64,000 nucleotides of DNA from Spodoptera frugiperda (GCF_023101765.2 NC_064228.1:3028501-3092500), one strand, 5' to 3'. Numbered from the stretch's first letter, positions 41,753 through 52,846 are shown. The notes: generated from the letters alone by a model not told the origin. Numbers and translations: made by a program.

Positions 41753-41764
41753 TACGTAAAACTA

Positions 41765-42359
41765 ATCAAGTTACATTTAAAAGAAAGAAACGAAAATAAA
41801 AAAAATATATAACAGACAAATAAATACAAATACATACAATACATTGTTCGATTAACAGTAGCTACGAACACCATTCACACAAGCCATAAGATTAACGACC
41901 CAAACCCATGTATTTATTGACTAACAAAACATAAAGTTTTGCACTAAAATCAGGTTATTGCTTTATTCTAGAGAAAGAGTGACGGAGATTGCAAGATGGC
42001 ATAAACATTTGATATTTATGACATAAAAACGTAAACAGTAATGTGGATATTTTGTTGACAGCATAACTTTGGGATTACTCTTGAATCCAATTCCGATCGA
42101 TCGACATTGGTATTGTAAAATTTCGTACTCTTGAGTTGCAACAATAGCGCTCATTGCAATATTATTTAGTTCATTATAGATAGAGTATTCTGAATGCTAT
42201 TTTAACAGCTACGACTGGGGTTGTATAGTTTCGACATTGAATAATTATTGATATTTTATTAGTGTTAAATGGTTTAAAACATGTTAATGAGAGATTTGAG
42301 ATTTGAGCAGATGTATTGACTTACAATACTACATAAAGTACTAAAACCACGAAGTAAAT
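41765..42359. other. No gene seen
   Basis: AT-rich. 42065-42230 is the inverted counterpart of 41240-41455 (see that entry). Confidence 0.4.
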
Positions 42360-42530
42360 ACAAGAGAAGATGTCATAGCTGGTTTTCCCTTTAACATAAT
42401 GCGTGGCACTTTACGGGGAGCGCGGGACGTTACAAACCACACCCCTCTCTATTTTGCAACATGCAGTCCCATACTACAAACACGTTACCAATGCCACTTT
42501 CTGAGCGATTACAACTCATCTACAGTTTTT
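42360..42530 (-). repeat. Dispersed repeat R, second copy
   Basis: tttccctttaacataatgcg, ccactttctgagcgattaca and actcatctac match the 1163-1312 copy in reverse. This copy keeps a GC-richer insert (ggggagcgcgggacgttaca) that the other lacks. Confidence 0.5.
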
Positions 42531-42901
42531 TACTTATAATATCATTGGACAGAGTCCATTTGTTTTATCACAGTGCACGATCACATTATGGCATCTCCTC
42601 TTTGTACTTGTTTCATGACTAAAACTGAGTTTCAATAAGTCCCATGATATCTTGCAAAAGAGTAAGTTCCAAAATTTATGTCACCTTCCAATCTTCGGTA
42701 TAAAAGGTAATGTTCGTTCGTGACTTGAAAGTTAAGGATATTACTACAGAATATTTTTGATGACTTCCGCTCTTAAAATATATTGGGAGAAACGCTTACT
42801 ATGTCGATTTTATGCGTGTGATCTGACTATCGACTATTTGGGATTGGTTACGATGCAAGAGTCACTATGGTTAGGCAAGATAGTAGCCAAACGTTGACTC
42901 A
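42531..42901. other. No gene seen
   Basis: Unassigned. Confidence 0.3.
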
Positions 42902-43092
42902 TCACTACATAGTATAAAACAAAGTCACTATTTTTGTCTGTTTGTCTGTATGCTTAAATCTTTAAAATTACGCAACGGATTTTGATCCAGTTTTTTGTAA
43001 TAGGTAGAGTGATTCAAGAGGAAGGTTTATATGTATAATACATGCATAATATATCACCATTGCACCCATGCAAAGCTGGGGCGGGTCGCTAG
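42902..43092 (+). mobile_element. Non-autonomous Helitron, complete ends
   Basis: It starts TCACTACATAGTATAAAACA after an A and ends gggcgggtcgCTAG before a T. A small 3' hairpin CCCA..TGGG precedes the end; in the lepidopteran form I remember, the stem is CCCG..CGGG, which would be a compensated change. 191 bp, no coding. Confidence 0.65.
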
Positions 43093-43099
43093 TCACATA

Positions 43100-43232
43100 T
43101 AAAATTGCGCGGTGCTGGGTAACGTGTAGCGGGTTCGATTCCCACACGGAGCAACACTTCATGTTTATATAAACTTGTATGTTTGTAAACGCACCCACGA
43201 CACAGGAGGAAACCCTGGTATGGGGCACCTTT
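43100..43232 (+). repeat. SINE-B copy, head truncated
   Basis: gcgcggtgctgggtaacgtg, tagcgggttcgattcccaca (B box intact), aacttgtatgtttgtaaacg, cacccacgacacaggagg and a T8/A10 end. It starts only 7 bp after the Helitron. Confidence 0.75.
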
Positions 43233-43754
43233 TTTTTAAATAAAAAAAAAATTAAATGTCATCAGCATCCAATAACTGCTCAGCAGCATTATTCAATTTT
43301 ACCTCTGCGGGGAATAAAATAAATGATTTTACTCACTCATAAATTAAAATACAACATTACGAGTAAATGTGTATTCTATGTAATTAATACTTGTGGCTTA
43401 TACAAAAACCTACCGGAAAATACAACAACCCGGCTGACACGTGTAAATATTCGAAAGTTAATGTATTTTCGTAGAACATAGAACAAATACTCGTAGCTTT
43501 ATACATTCTATGAATTATTGGGATGAATGCACTACATAAACATAATTGTTCTGCTATTCCACGAAGGGAAACATATTATAATACTTTTCATACCAAATGT
43601 AGTGATTATTCAATGAATTTGAGAATTAAAGTTAATTAATTAAATTAGTTTATCGTGCCATCAAATACTTTTGCAGATTAATATTACAACTGAGGGCTTA
43701 GTACGAATTGATTTATGTGTTGTTGGGGAATCGGGTTTAAATTATATCCTATTG
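43233..43754. other. No gene; one MITE fragment
   Basis: gagggcttagtacgaattga at 43690-43710 matches an end of the element at 61021-61170. Otherwise AT-rich. Confidence 0.4.
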
Positions 43755-44168
43755 CATCCATATATTATGGAAAGATGCGTGCTATGGATGGCTTCCCTAC
43801 TATCGATACTTACACAGTTACTTTGCGGCGGCACATCTTCATAGTACAGCTACATAGCTAATATCAATGGAAACGGTCACATAGTTTCACAGCTTAGCTA
43901 TTACATCTTAATTATATACTGACATTCTTTTATTTATTTTTAAATTTTAATGGAATAGAAATCTGTGCAATGAATAAGTGTATGCGTATAATCAATATTT
44001 AATGAAATTTAAATCAATATGTTTTACATTTGCATGCCAAAATTAAAGACAAAATAAGAGATCAATTTTATTTATGTTGTCAACCTTCTGTATCTTTCTT
44101 TCACAAATAAATGATTATTATACTTCTCAGCATAGCAACATAGCACATCACTAGTGGAAAATCACCCT
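43755..44168 (+). repeat. MITE-M copy split by a ~210-bp AT-rich insert
   Basis: 43755-43915 carries atggaaagatgcgtgctatg to tcacagcttagctattacat. The right end resumes at 44130 (ctcagcatagcaacatagca) and finishes tggaaaatcaccc at 44168. The insert (43916-44129) has no features that I recognise. Confidence 0.65.
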
Positions 44169-44816
44169 AAGAAATCATGAATAAAATCTAATATATATAC
44201 TATAATTTAATATTCTAAACATTGTGTAAATACTATTCAGAATTTGAGATAAGCTCGCAACGATTTTGGATATCAATTCTCTCTGTGAGACGAAACTCGG
44301 TACCTAAGTGATCAAGTTTTTTTCTTTTTCTTCTCGATAAAATATAGCGAGGGTAATGTATTGGACATGATTCACTTTTGTTTTTGTTCTTCTTTATTAT
44401 TTTTCTTTCGTTTTATTTTTAAATCGAATACCTAGGAGTACTGTTGTGTATTAGATTGATGGCTCGATTATAGAATGTTGATTCTATATTCTATAAATAA
44501 AATAACTTGAGCATTAGCTCAAGTATCTCAGCCATTAGGGTGATTAGATTATGTTTCTACCCCTGTTCTTCTTGTGGGTTTTGTAAATTTATAGAGACTA
44601 TCCAGCAGCGCTTTCTAATAGGTAAACTTTAACCCTTTTAATCTACAATCTCCAAGGAATTTACCGACTTCACTAAAAGGAGGTTTTTCATTTGACCTGT
44701 ATGTATGTAAGCTTCTGCATGAGTATCTCGCGTTTCGCTGAACCAATTTGGATGCATTATTTAGCATAGTATTTTTCATAATAATATATGCTAAATAACG
44801 CATCGAGATCGAGACG
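44169..44816. other. No gene; common repeat interrupted by the next element
   Basis: cgacttcactaaaaggaggt, then tttgacctgtatgtatgtaa at 44668-44710, is a repeat also seen near 22.75 and 60.4 kb. It seems to continue (ttcgacttaaaaaag) after 45411. Confidence 0.4.
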
Positions 44817-45410
44817 GTTTTAAGGGTGTAGTATCAGCTCGCCCCCTGGATCTTGCCCCTTCCGATTAAAATGTTCCACTCGCCCCGTTTTTATTAATTT
44901 GGAGTTGTGGTTCGCCCCTTACGAAAACCCTTACGGGGCGAGTGAAAAATTTAACAATTAAATAATTATTTTGATGCATCGACTCGCCCCTTGCGGCATT
45001 CCAAGGTATATTCAGAAAAATGTACAGTAAACAAAACTGGTAAGTAATTTAACCACTTGTAATAGTTTTATTACCTGGCTTACCTACTGTAACAAAAGGG
45101 ACCTTTTATGGGTGTAGTATCAGCTCGCCCCCTGGATCTTGCCCCTTCCGATTAAAATGTTCCACTCGCCCCGTTTTTATTACACATGCAGTTTTATTTC
45201 AATTTTCACTATTAAATCCCAAGGCATTATTGAAGTTTTAAGAAAAAATATTCAGTTAAAGATTTTATAAACGTAGAGTGCTGACAGTACTTTTAACTAA
45301 CCAACAATCGGGGGCGAGTTGGAGTATCTAATAATTTAAGGGGCGAGTTGATGCACTTGGGCAATCAGGGGCGAGATTCAAGGGGCGAGCTGAGCCTACA
45401 CCGTTTTAAG
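44817..45410. mobile_element. hAT-like MITE with 8-bp duplication and CTCGCCCC arrays
   Basis: The element proper is 44825-45402. The ends are inverted: ggtgtagtatcagctcgccc on the left; reverse complement of the right end ggtgtaggctcagctcgccc. gttttaag is duplicated exactly at 44817-44824 and 45403-45410; 8 bp fits hAT (also P and Zisupton). CTCGCCCC occurs five times forward (44838, 44879, 44983, 45124, 45165) and five times reversed (44935, 45311, 45340, 45368, 45382). A 73-bp segment from 44824 is repeated exactly from 45110. No transposase is encoded. Confidence 0.85.
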
Positions 45411-45613
45411 TACATTTTTCGACTTAAAAAAGAACGCACTAAAGTGCGGACTTTCTTTTTAACACGTGTTTAAACAAATAAATTTTAAACTTATGATGTT
45501 TCATACCCTCTGTTCCAATCCTCCTCTTAAGATATTCTATCAGATAAAGTGGTTGATCTATTAATAAATTCGGCTAAACCTTCGTTTCATTGTAAAAACT
45601 GACTTTCTAGAAC
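45411..45613. other. No gene seen
   Basis: acgcactaaagtgcggactt near 45434 forms a small hairpin. Confidence 0.3.
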
Positions 45614-45625
45614 CTTTATTAAATT

Positions 45626-45785
45626 TTATTGTAACTTTCGTGAGACATACTAAATTAATTATTATGTTATCGGCTTACTCACGTATTGTTTTGACGAGGA
45701 ACTCGACTAGTTTCAAGCCATTTCAAGCCATGCTAGAGGCTCATATTCATGAGCAGCATTCCGCGACACACGAAATGGCTTGAAA
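45626..45785 (-). mobile_element. Foldback-family insertion 1 at a shared 12-bp target
   Basis: The minus strand ends cacgaaagttacaataa, exactly as the tail of the 39.9-kb copy. It carries ggcttgaaactagtcgagtt and cgtgagtaagccgataacat. Its other end is a short foldback: tttcaagccat against atggcttgaaa (11-bp arms). ctttattaaatt stands on both sides (45614-45625 and 45786-45797). Confidence 0.75.
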
Positions 45786-45797
45786 CTTTATTAAATT

Positions 45798-45952
45798 AAC
45801 TAAAAATCACGGTTTACTCAAGTACATTAATGGAGAAAAGCTCTACTAGTTTCGCTGCTCATGATGAAGAATTCCTTTGTGACTCCAAACAAGTAGAGCT
45901 TTTCTCCATTAATGTACATGAGTAAACCGTGACATTTAGTTATTATAAAAAC
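45798..45952 (+). mobile_element. Foldback insertion 2 at the same 12-bp target
   Basis: 50-bp arms (45798-45847 and 45892-45941, 47/50 complementary) start aactaaaaatcacggtttac. A 44-nt core has agtttcgctgctcatgatga, and an 11-nt A-rich tail ends it. ctttattaaatt occurs at 45786-45797 and again at 45953-45964. The core's ctctactagtttc relates it to the 39.9- and 49.2-kb sequences. Confidence 0.8.
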
Positions 45953-45964
45953 CTTTATTAAATT

Positions 45965-48107
45965 CACCTCAGCGTCTCTTCGAGGAACAATCACAATATT
46001 ATCTGCCATGTAATAAACATCCAATCTTCAATCAAAATCCACGTTCCGATATCACGGAAAAAAAAAGAAAAAAAAGTAATCAAAAAAATGAATAGCACTT
46101 TATGAGTACCTACAAAAGGACTAATCTCGTTCGCTTATACCAAGAACTCGATATTACGAGAAATATTCGTTTTATACATTATTTATTCGATCCCTATATA
46201 CGTTCGCCATTTTGTATCGGATTTATGTAATATTAATACTTGAGTATAAATAAAATTATTTGGAGATGTATTCTGGATTGAGAGCCTCATGCGTCATGCC
46301 TGCGTGGACCGACTGCAAGTAACCATGATTATGGAAAATGCTTTGTTTAAAACTTGGCAAAGTTATGTTATGGTTAAAATAAGTCTTTTAGAAGGCTTTC
46401 TAACCTATCATTACAAAATTCAATTCAATTGAACGGTGACTCAATATACATTTTTTTAACTACCAAACCGATCACCTTATGCTGAGGACATTCAGCAGGC
46501 AGCTGATGAACACGTCATCATTATCAACAGCAAATGACATAACTGGTGAAAATGAAGCTGTTAATAAATACCAGTAACTATCTTTTAAAGGAGACCTTTA
46601 TATTTTATCTTTATCTTTTAAGGACATATGCATGAAGCTATTATAATATTACGGTTCCAGAGAATATTGAAATATTATATCCCAAAGGAATATTACAATG
46701 ATGTGTAATTAATAATAATTTTGTGAGCTTTAAGCTATTTAATGTTAATTTTCTACTACCAGCTCTGCGAAGTATAATTTCTAATGAAACGTAACGGATA
46801 ATTTTCAAGTTTCCAAGAAATTCCCATTAGATGGTACTTAATTTCCCAATCTTTGGGTTAAATGGGAAATTATTTCATGAGAGAAATACGACACAATTAT
46901 TGTGGTTTGACAAAAGATTCTTCGTAAATAATAAACCGAATTTGTTTCTATAATACTAAGACATTTTGAAAGTAACAAGACTAAGTAGTGAATAATAAAA
47001 CTTTACAGACGCGAAAGTAATTAAGAAAAAGATTAAGGAGTAAAAAGTAAAAGTTCAAATAATGTAACTTTGTTTCTGTACGGCCAAAGTTTGTTACGAA
47101 TTCATGCTTTAGTGAGCAAGATGTAAACAACATAATCGTTAGAGATAATTATAAAATACTCTTTTTGACTACTTATGAAAAAATGCTTATACTTAGGTAT
47201 TATCTTTCGGAGTAGCAGCTAAAGCAAGTTTACCCTTTTAGGGAACGGAGAGTAAACTTTGCGAAAGAATAAGAAGGATTCTCCGACCAGGCGAGATGAT
47301 CATGACTGGCGGGTTTTCTGCCCATAAGTTGTTCGTCAAGATAAAAAATCAAAGCATTTATTTCAATTAATCCTAAATTAGGCAATTTTAAAACGTCAAA
47401 TTGAAGCTTGGCGCTAGGAATTTCTATCCATGTTTATTCGCATGTAAATGTATGTGTAATGTAAGATTTATGGTGAAAAAGCACCCTCAGCTCAAACCTG
47501 TCATTGATTGTATTCAAAGTTCTATAGTAATCTTGTCAACCTCAAATATCATGCAAAGCGGTCGCACTAGATACAATGACTGTGAACCAAAAAGGTTACA
47601 TTAAACAGAACGCAACATTAAGGACTTGCTTCACAATATCTCGATAGCCGCTATGTATCAGATAACTGGATTAAGAACGTATTTTGTATGCAGTATCTGT
47701 CACATAGGTTTATCGGGCACTTATATGAAGGTGGTGAAACAGGCGCTAAACCTTCCGGAATTTAATGCTTTAAGAGATAACATATAAAAGTCGCTCGTCT
47801 ACACAGCCTTGATTGAAACACGTGTCACAAATAAAATAGTAATTCCTTTTTATTGTCAAAGCATCGCATCTCTCTCATCCATAAGGCTGAACCAATCAAA
47901 TAAACATAAACATCGTATTCGTCCGTTTACTGTGTTCCCTTAATTTATTATTTACAACAAAAGTCGTCAGAACTACGCCCGCTTTTGGGAATTTCCCAAA
48001 TCGGAAGTGAACTATGAAATATGAAAGTGTATTGCTTCGAGCTATTATTCCCTTTTATATCGTTGTTGTTATTGAACCTAATGAAAGTTTGATTGCCAAA
48101 CATTAAT
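45965..48107. other. Long gene-free, repeat-poor stretch
   Basis: About 2.1 kb of AT-rich DNA with no family I recognise and only short chance frames. It could be intron or intergenic DNA with few old insertions. Confidence 0.35.
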
Positions 48108-48310
48108 GAGTGCACGGGCGGTGCGGTGCCTGGGCAAACTGCAGCCGCGCAAGCGGGTAACGTGAGTTTGATTCTCGCAAGGAACAACTCTTTCTGTGAT
48201 GTACAAATTGTTGTTTCGGGTCTGGGTGTCATGTGTATGTGAACTTGTTTGTTTGTAAACACACCCACAGACACAGAAGAAAATCCTAGTTGGGGGCAAC
48301 TTAGTAAAAG
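48108..48310 (+). repeat. SINE-B copy
   Basis: gcacgggcggtgcggtgcct, gcgggtaacgtgagtttgat, tgatgtacaaattgttgttt, cgggtctgggtgtcatgtgt and gaaaatcctagttggggg. The B box is mutated. Confidence 0.75.
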
Positions 48311-48989
48311 GAGCAAAAAATAATATTATATAATATGTTCCTTACATAATGATCGTTAACAAGCAACAAATACCCGAATGGGTATTATTGCTCGAATGAG
48401 CAATAACCTCTACTCATCATGGAGAAGAGTCCAATAATTTGTCACGTTTGTGTAAGAAAAAAATAGCCTCTACTCCGTGTGTGAAGAATTGTTTATACGC
48501 TGTTGATGTGAAGTGAATATGTGATAGGCAGTTACTAAGCACTAGGCCCTTATACGCAGTCGACGTAATGTGATAACAAATCAAAAACACTAAAGACTAC
48601 ATTACCAAAATAAACACCAAATCCTAATTAATTCTACGAAACAAAAACTACCAGATTAATTTCGCAACAACAACATTAAGGACCGAATAAAATCCTCGTC
48701 CATTACGTACACTAACTTTTCCCAAACATTGGGTCCAATGGGAATAAAGTTTTACTGCATTCCCATTAGCTACGCCGTATTATCAAAAATAAAGTAACTT
48801 GGATGCGGATAGCAATGCCCAATGGTACGGAAAACGAATGGAGCCAGTGTTTAATAAGTCCAGAAATTCATTCATTCATAATTCTAGAACTTCGTTCATT
48901 TCATTCATTTCGTTCATTCGGTGGCTTTGTGATCGGATTTATACTTCGCATATAAAATGGAATGAATTATTACTTCCAATGGATTATGA
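48311..48989. other. No gene seen
   Basis: AT-rich. ttcattcatttcgttcattc at 48890-48920 is a short tandem run. Confidence 0.35.
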
Positions 48990-49190
48990 TAGCTGTCTCT
49001 GGAGGGTAGCTCATTGTACAAGGAAGCTTGAAGCGAAGCGCTTCGTGCGAGTGGGTGGAATATCTACCATGAAGCGGTGACGCCTCGCCGATTGTCTTGT
49101 GGTTCGATGATGAAAAGGACTAGGGGGAATCAAGTTGTGCAATTCCCCCGCACACTCTCCGAAATGTATCCGGTAAAAAACGAAAAGGCT
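48990..49190 (-). pseudogene. CR1/Daphne-like LINE C-terminal fragment
   Basis: acgcctcgccgattgtcttg, atcaagttgtgcaattcccc, cgcacactctccgaaatgta and gcgcttcgtgcgagtgggtg are the reverse of 20610-20770. Better conserved than the 15.8-kb copy. Confidence 0.7.
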
Positions 49191-49234
49191 TATATTATAA
49201 CTTTTGTTAGAGATATCGTATTTTCGGATTACAC

Positions 49235-49350
49235 ACCTAACAATTTTACGAGGAACTCTACTAGTTTCAAGCCACGGCTTATATTCTTGAGCAGTATTTC
49301 ACGACACACGACGCGGCGACACTAGTAATGCGACGATATATAGGTTGGTG
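49235..49350 (+). repeat. ACTAGTTTC-family fragment with its distal part
   Basis: ttacgaggaactctactagt, ttcaagccacggcttatatt, cacgacacacgacgcggcga and tatataggttggtgaataaa. It shows how the family continues beyond the foldback copies. Confidence 0.5.
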
Positions 49351-49501
49351 AATAAAAACGACGTTAAATTTAAAAGATTTTCTATTTAATCCCTAAGGTT
49401 GACTAATAGAGAATGCCATATGGCATTAAGTTCGCTCAAGGTACCACTATTATACTGTATTGAGTACATTAAAGATTACATAAATAAATACATTTCACCT
49501 A

Positions 49502-49769
49502 CACTAACAATACAATAAATAATTAGTTTTTATTCCGCTTGTGGAAGTATTTTCAGCATGCGGTGTGCAGCACCACCCTCCGCAATTAAATGCTCACGCA
49601 ACAGAGGTGCAACACAAAAACACATGCACGCCACGCCACAAAACACTCGATATATGTTTCGCTCCTCCTCGGAGCATCTTTAGGAGTTGTCGACTCGGCG
49701 ACTCCCGCAGCTCGAATTCAAACCAACACACCGTGGAATAAAACCTAAAAATTTATTATATTGTTAGTG
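49502..49769. repeat. TA-flanked MITE
   Basis: Inverted ends CACTAACAATA / tattgttagtg, extended by ttttattcc..ggaataaaac, enclose a GC-richer middle (ggtgtgcagcaccaccctcc, ctcctcggagcatctttagg). TA lies on both sides, as for Tc1/mariner-type insertions. 268 bp, no coding. Confidence 0.65.
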
Positions 49770-49771
49770 TA

Positions 49772-50546
49772 GTAGCATAGATTTCCGCAAAGTAACGCCT
49801 GATTCTATTCTATAAATGTCAACCATCTTAAAAGGCTCCTCCAAATTTAGGAGCGGTTGGTGCAAATAGGCATCACTTTCTCAAAAACAGTTGCTATAAA
49901 ATATTAGATGTTAGAATTGCGACTACCAGTAGCTCCTTATCTATAAACTGACGAACATTATCAAGAACAATGCCAGCTGAGTATCCCTGGTCTGGTGCTA
50001 AACTTATCTTTGAAAGTAACCCGAGCAGTTTTATCGACACACTTTTTGAACTAGTTGAGATATCTTTCCCTGAAATGTAGAGAGAAAAGACGATCTTTAA
50101 AGAAAAAATATTCGGTTTTGGAAAAACGTTACGTAAGAGGAAAAAATACAATTTTTTTTTTTTGTTTACATGACATTTTATTTAAGTCGCATAAAAAATT
50201 GATTTATAAATAAGTAATAATAGTAGTGTAAATTGTGTACATTAAAAATATTATAAGAATAAACAGTAGGGGCGAGATCTTTATGCGTGGGCCGCAGCTC
50301 TGAGGATCTTGGTAATCTAATATAATGCAATTTTTTGTATGCAAATGTTGATACCTGCATTGAACAAGCATAGTGATTAATGCTCAAACCTAGATACAAG
50401 AAGAAGCCTTTGGTCAGCAATGGCGACGTATAGGCTGTTGATGTGATGTGATAATAAATTACTATTAAAGTATTGTTTAGTTCAGTAACTGTAACGGTAA
50501 CGTCGGTTTTATTACGATAATAAACATTGATTTTATTTTGTTACAG
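49772..50546. other. No gene; a repeat D fragment
   Basis: At 50370-50450 tagtgattaatgctcaaacc, agcctttggtcagcaatggc and tataggctgttgatgtgat are repeat D (+). Confidence 0.4.
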
Positions 50547-50586
50547 GAACGAAAGGACTGGATACAACACTTCTACTGATACGCTG
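50547..50586 (+). other. Candidate 40-nt internal exon (host microexon)
   Basis: A pyrimidine-rich acceptor ttgattttattttgttacag ends at 50546. After 40 nt, gctg|gtaagt gives a perfect donor from 50587. Two of the three frames are open; one reads NERTGYNTSTDTL after a split first codon, and the other TKGLDTTLLLIR. 40 nt is not a multiple of three, so skipping it would shift the frame. I cannot assign a gene. If real, this part of the window is intronic DNA of a plus-strand gene. Confidence 0.35.
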
Positions 50587-51683
50587 GTAAGTAAAAAAAA
50601 AATATTTAAAAGAAAAAAAAATTAATTCCTCTTCGCAATCAACTGAATAATATCTCAACTGCCACGTCAAAAAAAAACAAAACTAAAGAGAAATCACAAA
50701 TTTCACGAATTGCTGACTAAAAACAATTTCAATTCCCAACTTCCCAATTAATGGAACTTTTCCCATTCCAAATTTAAAAAAGCAAATTCCAAGAAAAACA
50801 AATTCCCATCTCGCCCTGAACATCTGAAACCACAGAGTAGGAAAATTTGTTCACTAAACGTACATATCTGAACAGTTTAACATAATTTATGTGGTTCCCG
50901 AAAAGAATTCTAAATAAAATATTTACTATCTGTCTGTCAGTAACATCGTAAAACGAGTCGAATCGGTAAGAAACGGAATTAGAAAAACCGCCAGGTGCGT
51001 ACCGTGATTCGCGTTTTGAAGGTTCCGTAGAGAAAATTAACAGGAAAATTTAAACTTAAGCCACAGTATGGTGCAACCGCAGCGTTTTTTAACCGCATGA
51101 CGTTTTTAGACAAATTATACATAAAAATCTTTTTTATGTTACACTGTTTTACATAGTCTTATTATTATATTGTATGATCATCAAGATTAAGAGAGTTACC
51201 AAATTCATATTGAATATCAGAGTTACCGCTTGTATCAATACCATGACTTGAAATACAACGCCTCTATCGGTCACTTATGGAACTATTTGCCATACAAAAT
51301 TTAAGCTAGCGATGTCGACAAATATATCAAATCATGATTGTTAAGCGCCATCACTAGAGTAGTGTTACACAAAATTTGACCTAAACACACAAACAGGTCA
51401 AGCTAAATAAAACAGTTTAAAAATGAATACAATATTTTTCCCGCGACAATACTTAAAACCGTGAGAAGTTACAAAATGGAGGCGTAAAACACCACTACAA
51501 TAATAATTTATAATTAATATTCCATGAAGAACTTCGCGATAAAACTTAAATTTGAAAAAATATCGCGTGGTTTAGCTAAACCACGTTTATATTATAAATA
51601 TCGTAGTGCGTGCGCTATTTACGCAAATAAGACGATAAACCGCTCGTGGAAAAAACCCGCAGTGCGACCTTAGCTATTTTTTT
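50587..51683. other. No gene; one dispersed repeat
   Basis: 51241-51330 (acaacgcctctatcggtcac, tatggaactatttgccatac, gcgatgtcgacaaata) matches 62963-63050. Confidence 0.4.
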
Positions 51684-52007
51684 AATCCTCATGGACTTCC
51701 CACGTCGTGGGGACGACGGAGGAGCATGCCGGTCTCTTACCAGCTAAAACCACCCCGATGTTCCTCCACTGCCTCTGACCGTGATCTTTACTACGGAATA
51801 AGCGTAAACGCAGGGATCACCTAAACGGTACGGCCATTTTTTGTACACACCTGATGATACCTCAAAAGGACCTCGGGTTTTTGCGGAGCCCCACACCCGA
51901 CAGGCTGGGAACTACCACAACATTTGCAGCAGGTCCCATCACATTAGCAGCCATGGAGGCTGCACCCTTCCTTCGAGTGGCACGTGTGGAACACTACGCT
52001 AATGCCT
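51684..52007 (-). mobile_element. Third R1-like LINE 3' UTR type
   Basis: On the minus strand it ends cggggtggttttagctggta, agagaccggcatgctcctc, cgtcgtccccacgacg, gtccatgaggatt and A's. The layout mirrors the end of family L and of the 5.8-kb element, but the sequence is distinct. The upstream part (ccatggctgctaatgtgatg) is GC-rich; a 60-codon frame on the plus strand is antisense to it. Confidence 0.5.
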
Positions 52008-52012
52008 TTGTT

Positions 52013-52165
52013 AAGGGGAAATCATCCAATCAATGACTTCTCTCGCTTTAGGCTAAGGCGACGGGAAGACTACTGCTAAAAACCACCTCGCCTACTCTTT
52101 CTTTTCGAGCTGGAGCTACGTTAAACCCGCCAGGTAGTCCGCAGCTCCGGCTACAAAAGCAGAAG
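52013..52165 (-). mobile_element. R1-like LINE 3'-UTR copy (family L)
   Basis: ggggaaatcatccaatcaat, cgctttaggctaaggcgacg, ttcgagctggagctacg and gtagtccgcagctccggcta. It abuts the third-type 3' UTR. Confidence 0.7.
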
Positions 52166-52575
52166 CAGCTTACCACTGTTTCCTTAATCGTTTAGTTTTT
52201 ATACAGCATCCCTTGCTAATTATCTTCCTTTTTTCTATCCCCATTATTAAATAGTAGATCCCTAAGGCTTCGAGCAAAAATAGCTACCATTGTTATTCTG
52301 TGTGTAATTCTACTTAGGAAATGTTAAGCTCAAACGTTTTACAGTCAACCTAATTTGCATTATGGCCTTAAATAAACTAGTTAGGCATTCGTTCTGTAGT
52401 TGTGGGATATTATTCGATGCCCTTTTTCATTTGTACGTACAGTCAGTCAAATTGTTTGGTATGTAGATCGAATCTGTACTCTTAGTATGAGTTGGCTTTG
52501 CTAGCTCACGCTCAAAAATAGTATTTTCAGCGTTAATCGATTAAGATAAAAATAATCCAATCTTATCTTCTATGT
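52166..52575. other. No gene seen
   Basis: AT-rich, unassigned. Confidence 0.35.
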
Positions 52576-52846
52576 TTATGGTATAAGCCGGTAAACGAGC
52601 AGACGAATCACCTGATGATAAGTAACGTAATGCCGCCGCCCATGGAACCCGAAACAGCAGAGGCGTTACAAGTGCGTTGCCTGCCTTTGGGAGTTTAGGA
52701 ATTTAAAGGTTGTTGGGGAATCATAGATTTTGAAGATTTAGAAGGGGGGTAATTGGGCGTTCGGTAACCTCACTCACACAACGCAAGCGTTGTTTCAGTT
52801 TTTTCTGTGATCGGTCGAGCCGGCCCATTCGTGCATGGCTTTTCCA
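52576..52846 (-). repeat. Family C, full copy
   Basis: tatggtataagccggtaaac, gtaatgccgccgcccatgga, acagcagaggcgttacaagt, gagccggcccattcgtgcat. Confidence 0.75.

Noticed and set aside
48799..49080. 93-codon frame as a host gene
   Set aside because: Its end lies in a reversed LINE fragment and its start in a ttcattcatttcg tandem run.
51854..52036. 60-codon frame MIPQKDLGFLRS..
   Set aside because: It lies antisense in what looks like a LINE 3' UTR and ends in a family L copy.
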